Part shown: in pieces, positions 1 through 7,782 of the stretch | How positions within the stretch are numbered: position 1 is the first letter of the stretch | Layout of the letters: each line of letters begins with the position of its first letter | Source: Streptomyces tricolor | Lineage (GTDB): Bacteria > Actinomycetota > Actinomycetes > Streptomycetales > Streptomycetaceae | NCBI RefSeq assembly: GCF_002155905.1 | Contig: NZ_MUMF01000065.1 | Location: 1-64,000, forward strand | Length of the DNA: 64,000 nt | Direction of reading: 5' to 3' | Position numbers and translations under genes: made by a program | Notes under the pieces: model-generated | The model's input: the letters and a program-made list of their open reading frames with translations, nothing else | Database searches by the model: none | What the model was told of the DNA's origin: nothing

Positions 1-32
1 GGCGGCTGGGCGGGCGGACGGCCTAGGAGATC

Positions 33-632
33 GTGGCGCTGCCGGTGGCGGACGGCTGGCAGGGCGAACTGCACGCGGCCTGGTGCCGGGCGGCGGTACG
101 GCAGCGGGACGCCGCGTGGTCGCGGGCGCTGCTCGGTTCGCCGTCGGCTCCGGAGGCCGGCGGTCCGGGCGCGGTGTCCCTGGCGGAGCGGGCGAAGCTG
201 CTGGCCGCGCTGGATCCGGCCGAACGGGCGGCGTGGGTCGCCGGCTTCATCGCGACACACGGCCTGTCGGAGGCGTTCCAGCTGCTCGGGGTGTGCGCGG
301 TGCCGTGGGCGCCGGCGCTGGGCCAGGCGGTCGTGGACGCTCTCAACATCGCCCGGGACGCGGGAAGTTACCCGTGGAGTTTCAGCGGGGTGATGGGGCT
401 GGCCGAGCGCTGCCTGGACCCGGGGGACGCCGTACGGCTGGAAGCGCTGCTGGCGATACCCGACGAGCGCGAGGACGCCGCCCCGGGGGCCGGCGGGTAC
501 TGGGCGGAGGCGTTCCAGCGGCTGGTGACGACGCTGCGGCTGCGGGCGGCGATGACGCGGGAACTCGCCCCGTCCGCACCGCCCGCCGAGGCGCCGGAGA
601 CGGCCGCTCAGCCTCCGGAGGCGGCCGGCTGA
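33..632 (+). CDS. DUF5691 family protein, C-terminal part (possibly interrupted)
   Basis: The 199-residue reading resembles, from memory, the C-terminal half of actinobacterial DUF5691 proteins, which are usually about 500 residues and of unknown function. The clearest part is the stretch around [14 protein letters not shown] and [17 protein letters not shown], then [18 protein letters not shown]. The tail is Pro/Ala/Glu rich. A GTG at 33 can serve as start, with AGGAGA just upstream, but the spacing of 2 nt is short. An in-frame TAG sits at 24-26 and the family normally extends further N-terminally. This is therefore either a separately translated C-terminal protein or a disrupted gene whose 5' part lies outside the window. 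The stop overlaps the 3' end of convergent icmB by 25 bp. Confidence 0.6.
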   Translation: MALPVADGWQGELHAAWCRAAVRQRDAAWSRALLGSPSAPEAGGPGAVSLAERAKLLAALDPAERAAWVAGFIATHGLSEAFQLLGVCAVPWAPALGQAVVDALNIARDAGSYPWSFSGVMGLAERCLDPGDAVRLEALLAIPDEREDAAPGAGGYWAEAFQRLVTTLRLRAAMTRELAPSAPPAEAPETAAQPPEAAG

Positions 633-1030
633 CGGACGTTCTCCCGGACCCAGTCCACGATCGACGCGGTCGTCGCGCCCGGGGTGAAGATCGCGGCGAC
701 GCCCTTCTCCTTCAGCGGCGGGATGTCCTCGTCCGGGATGATGCCGCCGCCGAAGACGAGGATGTCCTCGGCCTCGCGCTCCTTGAGCAGGTCGATGACC
801 TTGGCGAAGAGCGTGTTGTGGGCGCCGGACAGGATGGACAGGCCGATCGCGTCGGCGTCCTCCTGGATGGCGGTGTCGACGATCTGCTCCGGAGTCTGGT
901 GGAGCCCGGTGTAGATGACCTCCATACCGGCGTCGCGCAGAGCGCGCGCGATCACCTTGGCTCCACGATCGTGGCCGTCGAGCCCCGGTTTGGCGACCAC
1001 CACACGGATCGGACCGGCTGCCACACCCAT
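608..1030 (-). CDS. icmB: Cobalamin-binding small subunit of isobutyryl-CoA mutase type
   Basis: This is a stand-alone B12-binding domain of 140 residues. It has the base-off/His-on motif DGHDRG near the N-terminus, the SILSGAHN segment and the glycine-rich [11 protein letters not shown] segment of methylmalonyl-CoA mutase-type small subunits. With a large catalytic subunit the family interconverts isobutyryl-CoA and n-butyryl-CoA, linking valine breakdown to butyryl-CoA and polyketide precursors. No large subunit is visible in this window, as in S. coelicolor where I recall it encoded elsewhere. I chose ATG 1030 because GGAG lies 5-6 nt upstream and the length matches the known 136-140 residue family. 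An in-frame ATG at 1093 would add 21 unconserved residues. The leader carries an inverted repeat at 1052-1072. Confidence 0.88.
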   Translation of the reverse strand: MGVAAGPIRVVVAKPGLDGHDRGAKVIARALRDAGMEVIYTGLHQTPEQIVDTAIQEDADAIGLSILSGAHNTLFAKVIDLLKEREAEDILVFGGGIIPDEDIPPLKEKGVAAIFTPGATTASIVDWVRENVRQPAASGG

Positions 1031-1051
1031 CACTGCCTCCATCAAGCGACC

Positions 1052-1072
1052 ACGGAAGCGATCGGCTTCCGT
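1052..1072 (-). promoter_or_regulatory. Inverted repeat in the icmB leader
   Basis: ACGGAAGC (1052-1059) and GCTTCCGT (1065-1072) are perfect 8-bp arms separated by GATCG. The repeat starts 22 bp upstream of the icmB start codon. It could be an operator or an mRNA hairpin; no regulator is assigned. Confidence 0.35.
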
Positions 1073-1254
1073 CCGTACCGACAAGTACCGCACTTTTGGC
1101 GCGTTCCGCCACCGTCGCGAAGTGAACGAACGTTATCTCCAGCATCTCGCAACCGGCGGTTTCACGGTGCCCGGCGAGGGGGAAATCACATGATGGGACA
1201 TGAAGGCACACGGGGGACCCAGCCGTCCTCCGGCGTGCCGACGGGAGGTCGGCC

Positions 1255-2106
1255 ATGAAGGTCACCGGAGTATTGCCGCTCTTTCTCCCGCTCTGCCGCC
1301 GCATGTGGCCCGGCAGACTGGCCGGACTGTCCATGACGCTGCTCAGGGCGACCGCCCTGGAGGCCGCGATCCTGGCGGGTCATCTCCTGCTGTATCCGAC
1401 CGGTCTGATCCAGGAACGCCGCTCCGGCGCGCGGCCGGACGGGGACGGCACCTCCACGCTGCCGGTCCGCCCCGCACCGCCGGTCGTCCTGCTGCACGGT
1501 TTCATCGACAATCGCTCGGTGTTCGTCCTGCTCCGCCGCACCCTGGCCCAGCACGGCCGGCAGCGGGTGGAGTCACTCAACTACTCTCCGCTGACGTGCG
1601 ACATACGCACCGCGGCCGAGCTGCTCGGCCGGCACATCGAGGAGATCTGCGAGCGCACCGGCAGTGCCCGGGTCGACGTCGTCGGGCACAGCCTCGGCGG
1701 TCTGATAGCGCGCTACTACGCTCAGTGCCTGGGCGGTGACCTGCGGGTACGCACGCTGGTCACGCTCGGCACGCCGCACTCCGGAACGCGGGTGGCGCCG
1801 CTGGCGGACGCGCATCCGATCGTGCGGCAGATGCGGCCGGGGTCGGCGGTCATCGAGGAGCTGGCCCGGCCCGCCCCCGGCTGCCGGACCCGCTTCGTGA
1901 GCTTCTGGAGCGATCTGGACTCTCTGATGGATCCGCTGGAGTCGGCCTGCGTGCGGCATCCCGACCTCGACGCGCAGAACGTCCGGGTGACCGGCATCGG
2001 TCATCTCGCCCTGCCGGTCCACCCCGCCGTGGCGGCGGGGATACGCGAAGCGCTCGACGCCCCGCACCCCGGCGACCGGTCCGCCGACGGCCTGACGGTG
2101 GCCTGA
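1255..2106 (+). CDS. Membrane-associated or secreted lipase/esterase, alpha/beta hydrolase
   Basis: The protein has 283 residues. A hydrophobic N-terminal stretch (about residues 20-48) suggests a signal anchor or uncleaved signal. The fold is marked by the oxyanion strand VVLLHGFIDN, the nucleophile elbow GHSLGG with the catalytic Ser, and the triacylglycerol-lipase segment LVTLGTPHSGTRVAPL. Later come the aspartate-containing WSDLDSLMDP region and the terminal GIGHLALPVHP, which supplies the catalytic His. The arrangement matches Streptomyces EstA/LipB-like triacylglycerol lipases; the physiological substrate cannot be read from sequence. It runs alone on the plus strand, divergent from icmB, with a 224-bp gap that shows no other gene. 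Confidence 0.85.
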   Translation: MKVTGVLPLFLPLCRRMWPGRLAGLSMTLLRATALEAAILAGHLLLYPTGLIQERRSGARPDGDGTSTLPVRPAPPVVLLHGFIDNRSVFVLLRRTLAQHGRQRVESLNYSPLTCDIRTAAELLGRHIEEICERTGSARVDVVGHSLGGLIARYYAQCLGGDLRVRTLVTLGTPHSGTRVAPLADAHPIVRQMRPGSAVIEELARPAPGCRTRFVSFWSDLDSLMDPLESACVRHPDLDAQNVRVTGIGHLALPVHPAVAAGIREALDAPHPGDRSADGLTVA

Positions 2107-2200
2107 GGCCGGCCGGGACCAGGGGCGGCGGGGCGGCGGGCGCCGGTCCCGCGGGGGGCGCACAGCCTCGGCACAGTCGGCACACAGCGGCCACATTGCC

Positions 2201-2225
2201 GTTCGACATCGAACATTCTTCGAAC
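2201..2225. promoter_or_regulatory. Three TCGAAC half-sites upstream of the M23 peptidase
   Basis: GTTCGA (2201-2206) and TCGAAC (2209-2214) form an inverted repeat with a 2-bp spacer. A third TCGAAC copy follows at 2220-2225. The cluster lies about 160 bp before the M23 start and looks like an operator. It does not fit the GAAC-N4-GTTC LexA pattern. Confidence 0.4.
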
Positions 2226-2382
2226 GCAAAGCCAAAGTAAGGTGCGGGGTCCGCCGAAACACGGCCGAATGCCCGTTTCCGGCCCACGCGAAACCAGTCG
2301 AAGATTGTCGCGCCCAGGTACTGCCGGGTACAGTCGCCGCACTGCTCTGGCAGCCCCTGTTGTCGAGGCGAAAGAGAAGTTG

Positions 2383-3930
2383 GTGAACGACCGTCACCCG
2401 CCGGGGAGCTTGACCACCCCGGCCCCGGCTTCCGACGCCTCCACCGCGCACTACGCGCCGTACGGGGCACAGGAAGCCCCTTACGACGACCTCACCACGT
2501 ACGGCGGCTATGACGCCACCGGTTTTACCGATGGTTCCGGCACCGCCACGGCCTTTCAGGCCGATCCGCTCTTCGGCAGCCTCCCGGGCGGCGAGCAGAC
2601 CACCGGCACCTACGACGCCACCCAGTGGCAGACCGGCACCGTCCAGACCCCGGCCTACGACCCGTACGCGGCCCAGCACCACGCCTCTTACGACACCGGT
2701 GCCTACGACAGCACCGCCTGGACCGTTCCCGCGCAGTCCACCGGGAACGACACCAGCGGCCAGTGGGACGCGAACTCCTGGCTGCGGCCCGACCAGTCGG
2801 GCGGCGCCGACGCCACCCAGCAGTGGGAGTGGGGCACTCAGGCCTTCGACACGGGCGCCTACGACGCGACGCAGTGGAACTCCGCCGGGCAGTCCGTGCC
2901 GGCGCAGTCCGAGCAGGGTGGCGAACCGTTCGATCAGCAGGCCACCGCGACCTTCGAGGCGGTCGGCACCTCGCAGCCCGCCTTCGAGCAGACCGCGTTC
3001 GAGGAGGCCGGCGACCCGCAGGCGACTGCGGCCTTCGAGCAACTGCCGTACGAGGACACCTCCTTCGGCGACCAGCCCGCCGGCGAGGGCGAGCCCGACG
3101 CCACCGGCGAACTGCCCGTCGTGACCGACCTGCTGGACGGCCAGGAAGAGATCAGCCCGGCACCCGCTGCCCGCGCGGGCTCGCGCAGCGGGGCGCGCTC
3201 CCGCCGCCGTACGCCTGCCAAACGCTCCGCGCTGCTGACCGTCGCCGTGCCGTCGGCCTGTGTGATGGGGGTCGCCGGGATCGCCGCCGCCTCGGTCGGC
3301 ACCTTCACCGAGGACTCCCAGGACAGCTCGGCCAGCGCGGCGGACGCGCAGCCGGTCAAGCCGTCGGTCGCCAACAGCAAGCTGGACAGCCAGTTGCAGA
3401 CGCTCTCCGCGGGTGCCGACGACTTCGCCGACCGGGCGAGCCGCACCCAGGAGCGGATCGACCTCAAGGCGCAGCAGGAGCTGGAGAAGAAGAAGGCGGC
3501 GGCGGAGGCCGCGCTCAAGGAGCGGCTGCGCCCCAAGTTCGCGCTGCCGGTCGCGCAGCACGGACTCAGCGCCTACTACGGCCAGGCGGGCATCAACTGG
3601 ATGTCGGTGCACAGCGGCATCGACTTCCCGGTCTCCTACGGCACCACCGTGATGGCCGCCACCGACGGCACCGTCACCACCAAGTGGAACAGCGCCTACG
3701 GCAACATGATGATCGTGACCGCGAAGGACGGCACGGAGACCTGGTACTGCCACCTCTCCAGCTACCGCGTCGCCTCCGGTACGACCGTCAAGGCGGGCCA
3801 GCCGATCGCCTACTCCGGCAACTCCGGCAACTCCACCGGCCCGCACCTGCATTTCGAGGTACGGCCGGGAGGCGGGTCGGCGATAGACCCGCTGTCGTGG
3901 CTGCGGAGCCACGGACTGGATCCCACCTAG
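2383..3930 (+). CDS. Membrane-anchored M23 (LytM-type) peptidoglycan endopeptidase with long disordered N-terminus
   Basis: The protein has 515 residues from GTG 2383; TTG 2380 is an alternative. Residues 1-255 are low-complexity and rich in Gln, Asp, Thr and Tyr, with recurring (F/Y)D-T-G-A-Y-D-(S/A)-T-(A/Q)-W units and ATA(T/A)FE motifs. A basic patch RSRRRTPAKR precedes one transmembrane segment (about 282-305). A Lys/Glu/Ala coiled coil follows (about 345-385). The LytM domain (about 387-505) carries the zinc ligands in HSGID (H410, D414) and HLH (H488, H490), plus H457. This predicts a type II protein: disordered region in the cytoplasm, hydrolase outside the membrane. The long leader shows no recognised riboswitch. 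A strong bidirectional terminator follows. Confidence 0.88.
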   Translation: MNDRHPPGSLTTPAPASDASTAHYAPYGAQEAPYDDLTTYGGYDATGFTDGSGTATAFQADPLFGSLPGGEQTTGTYDATQWQTGTVQTPAYDPYAAQHHASYDTGAYDSTAWTVPAQSTGNDTSGQWDANSWLRPDQSGGADATQQWEWGTQAFDTGAYDATQWNSAGQSVPAQSEQGGEPFDQQATATFEAVGTSQPAFEQTAFEEAGDPQATAAFEQLPYEDTSFGDQPAGEGEPDATGELPVVTDLLDGQEEISPAPAARAGSRSGARSRRRTPAKRSALLTVAVPSACVMGVAGIAAASVGTFTEDSQDSSASAADAQPVKPSVANSKLDSQLQTLSAGADDFADRASRTQERIDLKAQQELEKKKAAAEAALKERLRPKFALPVAQHGLSAYYGQAGINWMSVHSGIDFPVSYGTTVMAATDGTVTTKWNSAYGNMMIVTAKDGTETWYCHLSSYRVASGTTVKAGQPIAYSGNSGNSTGPHLHFEVRPGGGSAIDPLSWLRSHGLDPT

Positions 3931-3944
3931 ACCGTCCGGCTCCC

Positions 3945-3968
3945 GGGCCCCGCTCTTCAGCGGGGCCC
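3945..3968. terminator. Bidirectional terminator between M23 gene and pcrA
   Basis: The arms GGGCCCCGCT and AGCGGGGCCC pair perfectly over 10 bp around a CTTC tetraloop. The hairpin lies between two convergent genes. Confidence 0.85.
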
Positions 3969-3992
3969 CTCCCGTCGGCCGCGGGCTTCTCC

Positions 3993-6500
3993 CTACAGCT
4001 TCTCCACCGGCGCGTACCGCAGCAGCAGCCGCTTCGGCTTGGCGTCACCGAAGTCGATCGTCGCCTCCGCGTTCGCACCCGTGCCCTTTACCGCGACGAC
4101 CGTGCCGAGCCCGAACTGGTCGTGGGTGACCCGGTCCCCGACGGCCAGCGCGACCACCGGCTTCTCCGCCGTACGCCGCGTGGCGAACCCGGACGCGCCC
4201 GATGCCGAGGAACGCGAACGGCTCGAGGACAGCGAGGCCGCGATCCCGGACGCCGGCCCGGAGGACACCGGTGCCGCCGCTCCCGTCCGCTTCCACTGCA
4301 CATGGGTGGCCGGGATCTCCTCCAGGAAGCGGGAGGGCGGGTTGTACGACGGCTGGCCCCAGGCGCTGCGCATCGCGGACCGCGTGAGGTACAGCCGCTC
4401 CCGCGCGCGCGTGATGCCGACGTACGCCAGGCGCCGCTCCTCCTCCAGCTCCTTGGTCTGGCCGAGGGCGCGCATGTGCGGGAAGACGCCGTCCTCCATG
4501 CCGGTCAGGAACACGACCGGGAACTCCAGGCCCTTGGCGGTGTGCAGGGTCATCAGCGTGATGACGCCGTCGCCGTCCTCCTCGTCGGGGATCTGGTCGG
4601 AGTCGGCGACCAAGGCGACCTGCTCCAGGAAGTCGGCGAGCGTGCCCCCCGGCGCGGCGGCCCCCGCCGCGCCCTCCCCGCGCTCCTGCTCGAACTCCAG
4701 GGCCACGGCCGCGAGTTCCTGGAGGTTCTCGATCCGGGTCTCGTCCTGCGGGTCGGTGGAGGCCTGCAACTCGGCGAGGTAGCCGGTGCGTTCGAGGACC
4801 GCTTCGAGGACGGTCGCCGGGCCCGCGCCGGACTCCACGATGGTGCGCAGGTCCTCCATCAGCGTGTTGAACCGCTTGACGGCGTTGGTGGAGCGCGCGG
4901 CCATGCCGTACGCCTCGTCCACGCGCTTCAGGGCCTGCGGGAAGCTGATCTTCTCCCGCTGGGAGAGGGCGTCGATCATCGCCTCCGCGCGCTCGCCGAT
5001 GCCCCGCTTGGGCACGTTGAGGATGCGGCGCAGCGGCACCGAGTCCTCCGGGTTGGCGAGGACCCGCAGGTAGGCCAGGACGTCCCGGACCTCCTTGCGC
5101 TCGTAGAAGCGGACCCCGCCGACGACCTTGTAGGGCAGGCCGACGCGGATGAAGACCTCTTCGAAGACACGGGACTGGGCGTTGGTGCGGTAGAAGACGG
5201 CGACGTCTCCCGCGCGCGCGTCGCCCGCGTCGACCAGGCGGTCTATCTCGTCGGCGACGAACTGCGCCTCGTCGTGCTCGGTGTCGGCGACGTATCCGAC
5301 GATGCTCGCGCCCTGGCCGGCGTTGGTCCACAGGTTCTTCGGGCGGCGGGACTCGTTGCGCTCGATGACGGCGTTGGCGGCGGACAGGATGGTCTGCGTG
5401 GAGCGGTAGTTCTGCTCCAGCAGGATCGTCGTCGCGTTCGGGTAGTCCTCCTCGAACTGGAGGATGTTGCGGATCGTCGCACCCCGGAAGGCGTAGATCG
5501 ACTGGTCCGCGTCACCCACGACGCACAGTTCGGCGGGCGGGACGTCGTACTCGCCGGGCGGGACGTCGACGTCCCCGGCGGGCCGCTCGCCGGTGCCGAC
5601 CAGCTCGCGGACGAGGGCGTACTGGGCGTGGTTGGTGTCCTGGTACTCGTCCACCAGGACGTGCCGGAAGCGGCGGCGGTAGTGCTCGGCGACGTCCGGG
5701 AAGGCGCGCAGCAGGTTGACCGTCGTCATGATCAGGTCGTCGAAGTCCAGCGCGTTCGCCTCGCGCAGCCGCGACTGGTACAGGGCGTAGGCCTGCGCCA
5801 GGGTCTTCTCGAAGCCGTCCGCGGCCTGGGCGGCGAAGTCCTCCTCGTCGATCAGCTCGTTCTTCAGGTTGCTGATCTTGGCGCTGAAGGACTTGGGCGG
5901 GAAGCGCTTGGGGTCGAGGTCCAGGTCGCGGCAGACCAGAGCCATCAGGCGCTTGCTGTCGGCGGCGTCGTAGATCGAGAACGACGACGTGAAGCCCAGC
6001 TTCTTCGACTCGCGGCGCAGGATGCGCACGCACGCGCTGTGGAAGGTCATCACCCACATCGCGTTCGCGCGCGGACCGACGAGCTGCTCGACGCGCTCCT
6101 TCATCTCGCCCGCGGCCTTGTTGGTGAAGGTGATCGCGAGGATCTGGCCCGGGTGGACGCCCCGCTCGCCGAGCAGGTACGCGATGCGGTGGGTCAGCAC
6201 GCGGGTCTTGCCGGAGCCGGCGCCGGCGACGATGAGCAGCGGGGAGCCGGCGTGCACGACCGCGGCGCGCTGGTTCTCGTTCAGCCCTTCCAGGAGTGCC
6301 GCCGAGTCGAGCGCGGGGCGCGGGGCGCCGTCGCGGTAGTACGCGTCCCGGTCCGGTGGCACGTCGAACTTCCCGCCGAACAGATCGTCCGGCACGGGTT
6401 CCGGAGTGTGATCGTCCTCGGGCGGCGGCGGAGGCTCCTCCTCGTGCCCGCGAGGGGCCTGGAGGTCCGCCAGGAAGCTGTCGTCAAAGAGGCTGCTCAT
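3993..6500 (-). CDS. pcrA: ATP-dependent DNA helicase PcrA/UvrD (superfamily 1)
   Basis: The protein has 835 residues and all SF1A helicase signatures. Walker A is AGAGSGKTRVLTHR, Walker B is VLVDEYQDTNHAQY, motif III is GDADQSIYAFRGA, motif IV is QNYRST, and VMTLHTAKGLEFPVV and YVGITRARERL follow. It unwinds DNA 3' to 5' in excision repair and in removal of RecA or stalled polymerase. The C-terminal 50 residues (GDRVTHDQFGLGTVV) form the Tudor-like fold that binds RNA polymerase in PcrA. The first 60 residues are acidic and Pro-rich. About 30 residues rich in PPGEYDVPP-like sequence are inserted before motif III. ATG 6500 fits the family N-terminus. The gene is divergent from the VWA gene. 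Confidence 0.95.
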   Translation of the reverse strand: MSSLFDDSFLADLQAPRGHEEEPPPPPEDDHTPEPVPDDLFGGKFDVPPDRDAYYRDGAPRPALDSAALLEGLNENQRAAVVHAGSPLLIVAGAGSGKTRVLTHRIAYLLGERGVHPGQILAITFTNKAAGEMKERVEQLVGPRANAMWVMTFHSACVRILRRESKKLGFTSSFSIYDAADSKRLMALVCRDLDLDPKRFPPKSFSAKISNLKNELIDEEDFAAQAADGFEKTLAQAYALYQSRLREANALDFDDLIMTTVNLLRAFPDVAEHYRRRFRHVLVDEYQDTNHAQYALVRELVGTGERPAGDVDVPPGEYDVPPAELCVVGDADQSIYAFRGATIRNILQFEEDYPNATTILLEQNYRSTQTILSAANAVIERNESRRPKNLWTNAGQGASIVGYVADTEHDEAQFVADEIDRLVDAGDARAGDVAVFYRTNAQSRVFEEVFIRVGLPYKVVGGVRFYERKEVRDVLAYLRVLANPEDSVPLRRILNVPKRGIGERAEAMIDALSQREKISFPQALKRVDEAYGMAARSTNAVKRFNTLMEDLRTIVESGAGPATVLEAVLERTGYLAELQASTDPQDETRIENLQELAAVALEFEQERGEGAAGAAAPGGTLADFLEQVALVADSDQIPDEEDGDGVITLMTLHTAKGLEFPVVFLTGMEDGVFPHMRALGQTKELEEERRLAYVGITRARERLYLTRSAMRSAWGQPSYNPPSRFLEEIPATHVQWKRTGAAAPVSSGPASGIAASLSSSRSRSSASGASGFATRRTAEKPVVALAVGDRVTHDQFGLGTVVAVKGTGANAEATIDFGDAKPKRLLLRYAPVEKL

Positions 6501-6965
6501 CGCTCTCCGAGTCTAGGGCGCCCCACCGACAACCGGTCGCCGTCCCCGGAACATCACGGCCCCCACCGCCAGTTGATCTTCGCGGGTACGGCGCCTTTGC
6601 GCTGCTCACACAGTGGAGGCACCCGGTCACGCGGACGTGAATCTGCTCCAAGGTCACGGAAATGTATCGGACATACCGCACACCAACCTTCACAGAAGAC
6701 ACACGAGTTGGCTAGGTTGCCGTCAGGCCGCACGACCCCCCTCCGGCGAACGTCGCCGGGCCGCGCGGCCTCCGCCGAGTCCGGCGCGCCCCGCACGGTG
6801 CCCGGAGCCGGGGACCCACCGATCCTGGGGTGAATCGGCCGACTCCCGCCCGGGACGACGCCGTAGGGCGACCCTTCCTCCGCCCGAACCCTCCCCCAGA
6901 GCCCGAAGGGCCTGGGGCCCCCACCGCTGACCCGGTAGGCGGCAGTACGGAAGGAGTCGCCACCC
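6501..6965. other. 465-bp intergenic region between pcrA and the VWA gene
   Basis: No credible gene is seen here. One promoter-like element for the plus strand lies at 6689-6718. If the flanking blocks are non-contiguous in other Streptomyces, as I recall for S. coelicolor, the rearrangement junction is likely in or next to this gap. Confidence 0.5.
6689..6718 (+). promoter_or_regulatory. Candidate promoter upstream of VWA gene
   Basis: TTCACA (6689-6694) and TAGGTT (6713-6718) are separated by 18 bp and match actinobacterial -35/-10 patterns moderately well. The element lies about 245 bp upstream of the VWA start, so a long leader or a second promoter must be assumed. Confidence 0.3.
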
Positions 6966-7652
6966 TTGGCGTCGCACCGCAAGCCGCGCCCGGGCGGAGC
7001 CCAGGGAGCGGGCATCCGCACCCCCGCCCTCGCCACCGCCTACAAGGCCGCCACAGCCACCCTCAAGAAGACCGACCTCACCGGCGCCCGAGCGAAGCTC
7101 TACCTCGTGCTGGACCGCTCCGCGAGCATGCGCCCGTACTACAAGGACGGCTCCGCCCAGGCCCTCGCCGACCAGACCCTCGCCCTCGCCGCCCACCTGG
7201 ACCCCGAGGCCACGGTCCACGTCGTCTTCTTCTCCACGGAGGTCGACGGCACCACCGACCTCACCCTCACCCCGGACCACGAGACGAAGATCGACGACGT
7301 CCACGCCGGCCTCGGCCGCATGGGCCGTACCAGCTACCACGCCGCCGTGGAGGCCGTACTCGCCCACCACCAGCGGCACGCCACCCCCGGCACCCCCGCC
7401 CTGGTCGTCTTCCAGACCGACGGCGCCCCGGACGCGAAGACCCCCGCCACCCAGGCGCTCACCGAGGCCGCGAAGAACCACCCCGCCGTGTTCTTCTCCT
7501 TCGTCGCCTTCGGCGAGCACGACAACAAGGCCTTCGACTACCTCCGCAAACTGAAGACCGGCAACACGTCCTTCTTCCACGCCGGCCCGACCCCCCGCGA
7601 GCTGACGGACACCGAGCTGTACGAGGGCGTCCTCGCGCACTGGCGCCCGTAA
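6966..7652 (+). CDS. von Willebrand factor A domain protein (TerF/TerY-like)
   Basis: The 228-residue protein has a single VWA domain with a complete MIDAS: LDRSASM (DxSxS), the Thr in GRTSYHAA and the Asp in FQTDGAPD. The C-terminal part, [15 protein letters not shown] and [11 protein letters not shown], resembles the VWA domains of tellurium-resistance TerF/TerY proteins, which bind metal-dependent partner proteins in the cytoplasm. No signal peptide or TM segment is present. The start is TTG 6966, supported by AAGGAG 9 nt upstream. No other ter genes are nearby, so a role in stress signalling rather than tellurite resistance itself is as likely. A hairpin terminator follows. Confidence 0.8.
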   Translation: MASHRKPRPGGAQGAGIRTPALATAYKAATATLKKTDLTGARAKLYLVLDRSASMRPYYKDGSAQALADQTLALAAHLDPEATVHVVFFSTEVDGTTDLTLTPDHETKIDDVHAGLGRMGRTSYHAAVEAVLAHHQRHATPGTPALVVFQTDGAPDAKTPATQALTEAAKNHPAVFFSFVAFGEHDNKAFDYLRKLKTGNTSFFHAGPTPRELTDTELYEGVLAHWRP

Positions 7653-7682
7653 CACGCGCCCGCAACGCTCCACGATCACCGT

Positions 7683-7722
7683 GCCGCCCGCTTCTCACCC
7701 CGTAATACGGGAAGCGGGCGGC
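7683..7722 (+). terminator. Hairpin terminator after VWA gene
   Basis: GCCGCCCGCTTC (7683-7694) pairs perfectly with GAAGCGGGCGGC (7711-7722). Inside are a CCGT/ACGG mini-stem and an AAT loop. It separates the VWA gene from metG. Confidence 0.7.
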
Positions 7723-7782
7723 ATACACACGTCGGCTACGATTTCAAGGTTCGTACACGTAGCGACCTGGGAGCAGCCCGCG

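Noticed and set aside
2209-2225. LexA (SOS) box upstream of the M23 peptidase
   Set aside because: The pattern needs GAAC-N4-GTTC; here GAAC-ATTC is followed by TTCG, missing the G, and the gene is not a DNA-repair gene.
2226-2382. c-di-AMP (ydaO) riboswitch in the leader of the M23 peptidase
   Set aside because: Some Streptomyces wall-hydrolase genes have one, but I could not find its conserved core segments here.
2625-6833. 1402-residue reading frame on the plus strand
   Set aside because: It is the high-GC shadow of the M23 gene and of pcrA in another frame, with Arg/Gly-rich random composition.
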